From: Rhizaria sp. SCN 62-66 | Taxonomy: Eukaryota; Rhizaria, unplaced | NCBI GenBank assembly: GCA_001724265.1 | Contig: MEDY01000400.1 | Coordinates: forward strand, 1-27,601 | Reading direction: 5' to 3' | DNA length: 27,601 nt | Shown here: positions 21,701 through 27,601 of the stretch, piece after piece | How the letters are laid out: each line of letters opens with the position of its first letter | How positions within the stretch are numbered: the first letter of the stretch is position 1 | Program-made: the position numbers and the translations under genes | Notes under the pieces: generated by a model | Told to the model about the DNA's origin: nothing | The model's input: the letters and a program-made list of their open reading frames with translations, nothing else | Database searches by the model: none

Positions 21701-24700
21701 CCTGAACGCGTCCCTTTCACCGGCCGGCACATTCTCGACTACGAATTTTAAGGTGAGGACTTTGTTGATCAAGACAGGCCTTTCGGACTTCAACGATGCG
21801 AGTGCGTCATTTTTCGATGAAATTGAGGCGCAGGTGTTAAAGCAGCCAGTCGTTATTTTGGATGCGAAGAAGTGGTCGATCGGTAATTTTATGGCCATCA
21901 ATGCTCCTTTCCAGAGTCTTTACAACGGTGATTCAAGCTCTGCGCCCACAGGTCAAGATCGTGTGATGCTTGTGTTGCGCATTGAGTACGACTTCGTGGG
22001 AACGTTTAACTCTCTCACTGAGACCGTGTTTGGACTGTCGATGTACGACACCGGAATCAACAGCAGTATGTCACTGCTAGTAAATGGTATCACGAGCTCA
22101 GGTACGCCGTTGAAACGACACGAACATGAAACCCAGTCAGGCGTGAAATTAAATCGCTGCAACATGTTGCAAGTTTTTTTTATTCGGGTACTTTGATTTC
22201 ATGAGACGATATTCTTTCGACTTACATTTCCCTGCATTACGTATCTGTGTCTTCTTCTCTCTTTCCTCACAATTGTTTGCTCTTAGGTACCGTCAATCCG
22301 AACTTCTCCAAGTACTCCCTGCGTCCCGTCCTTGTCCTGCGCTCCCCTCTGCCCGCACACCCGCTAACGCAGCCGCTGATGTCGCAGTCCGTGTACTCTA
22401 GCCCTCAGCTCGACGATATGTGGCTCTTCGAGACGTCCAGCTCCGCCTGGAAGCTCATGCGTGCGTTTGTGGCCCCCATGATGCGGTACCACTCCAAAAC
22501 CTCACAGCGCTCCAACTCGCCCGGCGTCGCCACGTGGCACTGGCCCGGTGCGCGCCTCAGTGCGGCGCTCGCAGTGCCCACTACGGGCTACATCGGCAAC
22601 GCGCACTCGGACGCGAGCGTCTTTGTCTACGGCGGATACGCCGTGCAGCCGACGTCACAGAACGACCGCTTGTTCCTCCAAGACGTGACCAAGCAGATGA
22701 CGACGGACCAGTACGCGCGCGTCTCGCTCTACGACGACCTGTGGGTGATTGACGCCGAGATGACGTGCATTGACTCGGCCGCGCCGAGCGCCAGAGAGTG
22801 CGTCGGCACCACGTTCACGTCCAGTCGCAGCCGCATGACGCCCTGGATCAGCTCGCTGTCGGTTGCGTACGACGAACCCACGCTCGCCTCGCTCTCGGCC
22901 TCCAACGGCAACACGTGCCCCGCGGGAGGCAGCGCGCAGTCGTGTAACGACAATGGTGAGTGCATCGGTGGTGGTGGCTCCAATTTCTGTCTTTGTAATG
23001 CATACACGTTTGGTGCACACTGCAACGCGTCGCTGAGTTCACCCTTGATCCGCAAGTTCCAAATGCAGCACGGTGTAGTCACCGTCACATCGTACTCTCC
23101 CATGGTGAACCCGTTCGCCGCGCTTACGGTGCGACCCAGGACCGGCGAAGTGTGGGCTTATGGCGGTATTTGGAGTGATCCGACGACGACGCCCACGATC
23201 CATGCGACATCCGGGCTTTCAACAATTAACGTTGCCCTTTCCACAATGAGTATCTACTCGCGTCAGGCTATCTTTGCTTCTTATCACGCGTTCGATCAAG
23301 CTCTGGTTCCCACCCTTAATAGTAGCCTCCTTTACGCCAGTGCCAGCGCCCCACCGCCCTCTATCGACTCACACGCGTGGTTCACCGCCCGCGACGACTT
23401 GCTGTACCTTTACGCCGAGTCCTTCGTCGCGCCGCCCGGCATTTGGGTCTTCAACATCTCTGATACTACTTGGGCGACTGCCGGGTTTGACCACCTCGCA
23501 TCGAACGCCTCGTACCCTTGGGGACCCGGCTCTTACATCGGCTTCTCCCTCGAAGACGGCCAGTATGACGTTCAGAACCACCCAGGCGCGCGACAGGGCT
23601 TTGCGCGCGCGTCCTACACCCCCACTGGCACGATGGACCCGCAATCGATGTTCTGTATCTACTCGGGCGCGCAGATGTACTTCGCATACACCACAGGCGA
23701 TGCCTACAACACCGACCTCTGGTGCCTCAACACCGACCCAAGCCCTCGGTGGGCGCGCTTGAACGGCGAAACCAACGTGGCGGCCGCAGACTACCCGCCC
23801 GTGTTCCAGGCCGCGGGCACGTTCCACAGCGACAACACGCCCGGCTCGCGCGTCGGCGCTAGCATGACCTTTTCGTACGACGGCCGCTACCTGTACCTCT
23901 TCGGCGGCTCGCTCTATGGTCCCCCGAGCACGACCCAGTTCCCCAAGCCCGCGCTGATGGCCGACCTCTGGGTGTTTTCCTTTGCGCTCAAAAAGTGGGC
24001 TTATCTGTCGGGCCCCACGACGTACGTGCAGCGGAACTCCCCGTTCGCGCGCAGCGTCACCGTCACCCCGGGCTCTGCCACGCGGCTGCAGTACCCGGGC
24101 GCGCGTATGCACGCCGCCATGTCCGCTGACGCCGACGGGCTCGTGTACATCGCGTACGGCCAGCGCATCTACCGCCCCTCGGAGTCAATTCTGGAGCCGA
24201 CGGTGTTCGCTGTGTTTGCGGAGCAGTTGCACAACAGCTCCTGGGCCCCGCCGGAGCATGTGCTGTACGCGCACGCCACGCACGCCGTGGGCACCGCGTC
24301 TGCACCGTGGATCTGGCTTGAAAACCCCACGACCTCCAATGACCCTGTGCATGACTACACATGGGAGGCTGCGTCGGACTCGATCGGTCGCATTGGCACG
24401 AAGCTGTTTTTCCTGCCAAACGTGCTTAGCAACATTGATAGTGAGTTTACGCGCCCATCTGCGATGATGATGCGCGCGGCTGGGTTTATCTACAAGGCTG
24501 GCCACACTGGCGTTGGCGGTCACAAGGATGCATTCCCCTATTTCTCGTTTTCAGACTTTTCCATGAATGATGACCAGTCCGTTGTCGTTGCGCTGACGAC
24601 GCCGTGCAGTCGCAACCCATGTGTAAACGGCGGCACGTGTAGCCTCTGCAACAAAGCGTCGTGCGCTAAATCAGATGCGAAGTTCAACGTCGGCATCACA

Positions 24701-27601
24701 ACCAAGAACTACCGCTGCAACTGCTTAACGGGCTTTTTCGGCGAGCATTGTGAGATCACCCGTGCTATGTACGCCCCTCCGTCGGTCGTGAGGCGCCTCG
24801 AATGCGGCGCCAATGGGGTAATGAATAACGATCTGTCCACCCCGTGTCAGTGCACTGGAAACACGACTGGCGCTTACTGCTCGCCGGTTGTTGCCGGCAC
24901 GATGACAGACGAGGCTGGCTATCCTCTGCTCACGACTACCCGCTTCTTCGCAGGTGCAACCACCGTGCACGGTGTCTCCACGGCCACAGCGGCGGCGCTC
25001 GGTGTCCCAGATAATGCCACGGTCACATTTGTCGCCGGCGGTGCTCTCTCCAAGGAAACCATCGACATGGCTGGTGATATTATTTGTCATGTTCCATCTG
25101 CGCGTTCGTACTTTAACGTGTTGGTTGAGGCCGTCGACGCCAATATTCCCGTGTTCTCCGGCGCCTCTGCTTACCCCGGCCGCCACATGGGCTCGTCGCT
25201 CGTCTTCTCCCCCACATGCAGCTGTCTATTTCTGTACGGCGGCATTTACAGTGACAGCGCAACCACACGCAACTACTACGAGCGCCTTTGGCGCGTGCCT
25301 GCCGCTTCCACACTCTTGAATCTCCCACCTGAGATTCTCACGAGTGCGCCCCGCCGTGAAGTTGTGCGTGCGTCTCCCACTGTGACCAACAACACCAGCA
25401 TTGTCGACGTCGGCACTGACGGTCACCAAATGCGTGTCGGCCAGTACCCGGCGGGGCAGCCCGGCTCGCGCGCGTTCCACAGCGCTGCGCTCGTCTCGTT
25501 CTCAGCCGCAGACGAGTGGGTCTACGTCTTTGGCGGTCTCGTCTCCACCGCGGCCGGCTCGCTCGAGTACCGTGGCGACCTGTGGCGGCACCGCGCCTCG
25601 GCCTCGGGCGCCGTGACGTGGCAGTACGTCGGCTGCTCTCTTAACACGGGGTTTATGTCCGCCAAGACGGTCACGGTTGGCGACACGTTGTCGCTGCTCG
25701 GATTCTGCCCGATGGCGCGCGCGCGCGCGTCGCTTGTTGTCGTCGGGAGCACCAAGCTCGTGCTGAGCGGTGGTGTAGGCCCGAACGGCCCGCTGGACGA
25801 CGTATGGAGCTTTGACATCGTGAACGAAATCTGGACTCTCATCGCAGGCCACAACGGCAAGACAGTTCCCGTGACCACATCCGCGCACATTGTTCCTGAG
25901 TTCAACGGCAATGTCACGGATAACACTATGGGCACGCGCTACGACCACTCTTGCGATGTCCTTCCGAACTCAGCTGTTGTCTACTGCTACGGTGGCTACA
26001 CTGCGCGCGGCGCCTACATCGACTTGTACCGCAGAGCTGTGCCCATCGTACTCTCACGGCCGGCGCATTACCCAACGTTGACAGACGTCGCGCGTATGTT
26101 GTACCCGTTCCACTACGGCGCCGGCACGGCCGCGCGCGTCGCTGTGTTCTACCCCATCGCGGCGCTGCGTGAGGCTGGATACCTCGAAGGGCTGACGGTG
26201 CGCTCGGCGACGTTCTACATGACCCGGCCTGTGGATGACACTTCCAACTTCAAGATTGCGGTGACTGTGGGCTTTACTATTTTGACGGCGGAGCCGACGG
26301 GGAAGCTCACGGACTACGTGATGTCCGGAGGCTCGACTGCTGTGGAGCTATCGGCTTCGAATTTCGTCAACTCGCTCACATCATTTACGACGAGTGGCTT
26401 TGAGGCCTGGTCGTTGGCCAACACCTCTGTCGGTGTGGTGATGTTACTCGAGACAACCGTCATAGCCAACCAAAATGTGGAGGAGTCTCTCGCATATGCC
26501 TCCACGGGATCTGACAACACTGGCGATGAGTTTACTGAATTTGGGACTGAGCGCAAAAAGACAACCCACTTCATTAGCTACGACCGCTCCAAAGTGTGGG
26601 AGTCAAACCTTGTGCCTCAGCTGCGCCTCGGGGTTCTGCCGACCGCATTTGCCCAGGGCCACTCTGCCGCGTCTGACCTCTTTTCCATCGACACACTCTC
26701 CAACCGAATCAAGCTCATCGCCGGCCCGCCCGGGACCGCGGCGCCCTCGCTCGAGGCGCAGCTCCAGTCCTTTGACCACGTTAGTCCAAAGTTAGTAATC
26801 TACAAGGGCGACGTGCGCATCCAGGACCTGGAACTTGGTCACGGCGGCGTCTACTCCGCGTCGCTGACGAACGATGAGGTCGCCGCGCCGTCGACGTACC
26901 GGCGGACGGCTATCACAATCCCACCCGTCGGTGGACACGCGTTTGCGCTCTTACCTGATCTGGGTTTGACCCCTGTAGTCCCACGTTTTATGGTCTACGG
27001 CGGTCGTTGGGGACTTGAGACGCCGTATAACAACTCAGCGACTGAGGTGTATGATAAACTCACGGGCTTCGAAACATTCACGTCCGAATCTAACGCCGGT
27101 GCTCGACCAACGACCGCAACATCCACTGTTGTCAACGCGCGTACGGCTGTCGTCGGTGGTTTCGAAGCTTATAGCGCTCTGGTCATGCCCTTAGTATCAT
27201 ATCCTGAGGTAGCTTCGGCGCGCTTCACGCCGTCGTACACCGAAGTACGGGTTACATTTACGCTTTCGACGCAGCAGCCGCGTCTCACGACGTCGGCGTC
27301 AGCGACTAACTGCGACTACCTGCTTGATGCAAGTAGCATTTTCGGCACCGGTGCAGTGTGTGCGTGGTCTTCGCCTATCATGTTCACCATCACACTCGGT
27401 GCGTCGTTCACCGCTGTGCCCACTACGTCGTCGCTGACTCTGCGCGGCGGCTTAATTCGACGGGACATAACAGCGACTGGAGCGACGTACTTGCCCACCA
27501 GGACTGTCACCATTCTGGATCCTGATACCACACCCGTGACCCCTGTCTCAGTCATCTCAGGGCCCTCTACGATTGGCCCATGTGACGCGCTGACGCTGTG
27601 G
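18756..27601 (+). CDS. Giant kelch/EGF surface protein entering a REJ-type region (partial, in-frame TAG)
   Basis: Exons 18756-22101 and 22287-27601 give 2,887 codons and run off the right edge. A hydrophobic core at about residues 31-48 with AEA before residue 53 suggests a signal peptide. Codon 184 is TAG, with the frame open on both sides. Thirteen kelch-type hydrophobic-Tyr/Phe-Gly-Gly strands follow at about 572, 652, 725, 806, 899, 1227, 1404, 1651, 2096, 2194, 2275, 2347 and 2685, often with a later DLW, enough for two or more beta-propellers. Cys-rich EGF-like modules lie at about 1326-1361, 1889-1937 and 1955-1980. The last part (VSVISGPSTIGPCDALTLW) matches the start of a REJ domain as in polycystin-1 relatives. 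Many N-glycosylation sequons fit an extracellular role. It is likely a cell-surface adhesion or sensory receptor; the membrane part would be outside the window. Confidence 0.78.
19305..19307 (+). other. In-frame TAG codon inside the kelch gene
   Basis: TAG is codon 184 of the frame from the signal peptide at 18756. The frame then stays open for 2.8 kb to the donor at 22102. The base after TAG is C, as at the other in-frame TAG. No intron like those seen elsewhere can remove it. Confidence 0.8.
22102..22286 (+). other. Intron of the kelch gene (185 nt, phase 1)
   Basis: The donor is TCAG|GTACGC and the acceptor is TTGCTCTTAG|GTA. The split codon becomes GGT (Gly1116). The downstream frame chosen by this junction is the one that stays open for 5.3 kb, which confirms the ends. 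Confidence 0.93.

Noticed and set aside
1-27601. tRNA, rRNA, CRISPR array, transposon or integrated viral element
   Set aside because: I saw no tRNA box pair, no rRNA-like sequence, no spaced direct repeats and no transposase or reverse transcriptase motifs in any frame.

Overview
This window comes from the nuclear genome of a unicellular eukaryote; I cannot place the lineage from sequence alone. The evidence is four introns-containing gene families found only or mainly in eukaryotes (a HOP1/ASY1-type HORMA protein, a TPR co-chaperone-like module, a eukaryote-type enolase-phosphatase E1, a giant kelch/EGF/REJ surface protein), spliceosomal introns with in-phase GT-AG ends, GC-rich exons set in AT-rich introns and intergenic DNA, and very long low-complexity protein tails (Ala, Ser, Asn, Thr, Gln).

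Layout, left to right: upstream DNA (1-899); a two-exon membrane-associated alpha/beta hydrolase on + (900-6579); a convergent gap; a three-exon HOP1-like HORMA gene on - (7154-11642); a two-exon TPR plus tandem degenerate Nudix gene on - (12322-15919); a 677-bp divergent promoter region; the methionine-salvage enzyme ENOPH1 on +, two exons (16597-17546); a 1.2-kb gap with a 24-bp perfect palindrome; and a giant secreted or membrane protein on + starting at 18756 and running off the right edge (2,887 codons visible, one intron). The second exon of that last gene is open for 5,315 bp to the window end.

The genes do not form one pathway; this looks like ordinary compact protist gene order. Two window-wide properties stand out. 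First, all six introns I can place by frame and family homology begin with GTACG, not GTAAG or GTGAG, and all are 166-190 nt. Second, two unrelated genes each have one in-frame TAG near the N-terminus, with coding continuing in the same frame on both sides, while all four visible gene ends use TGA. This suggests UAG readthrough or UAG reassignment, though two sequencing or assembly errors remain possible. Lesser points of interest are the pseudo-Nudix fusion, the roughly 950-residue tail of the hydrolase, the roughly 1,100-residue disordered tail of the HORMA protein, and the kelch-EGF-REJ architecture.
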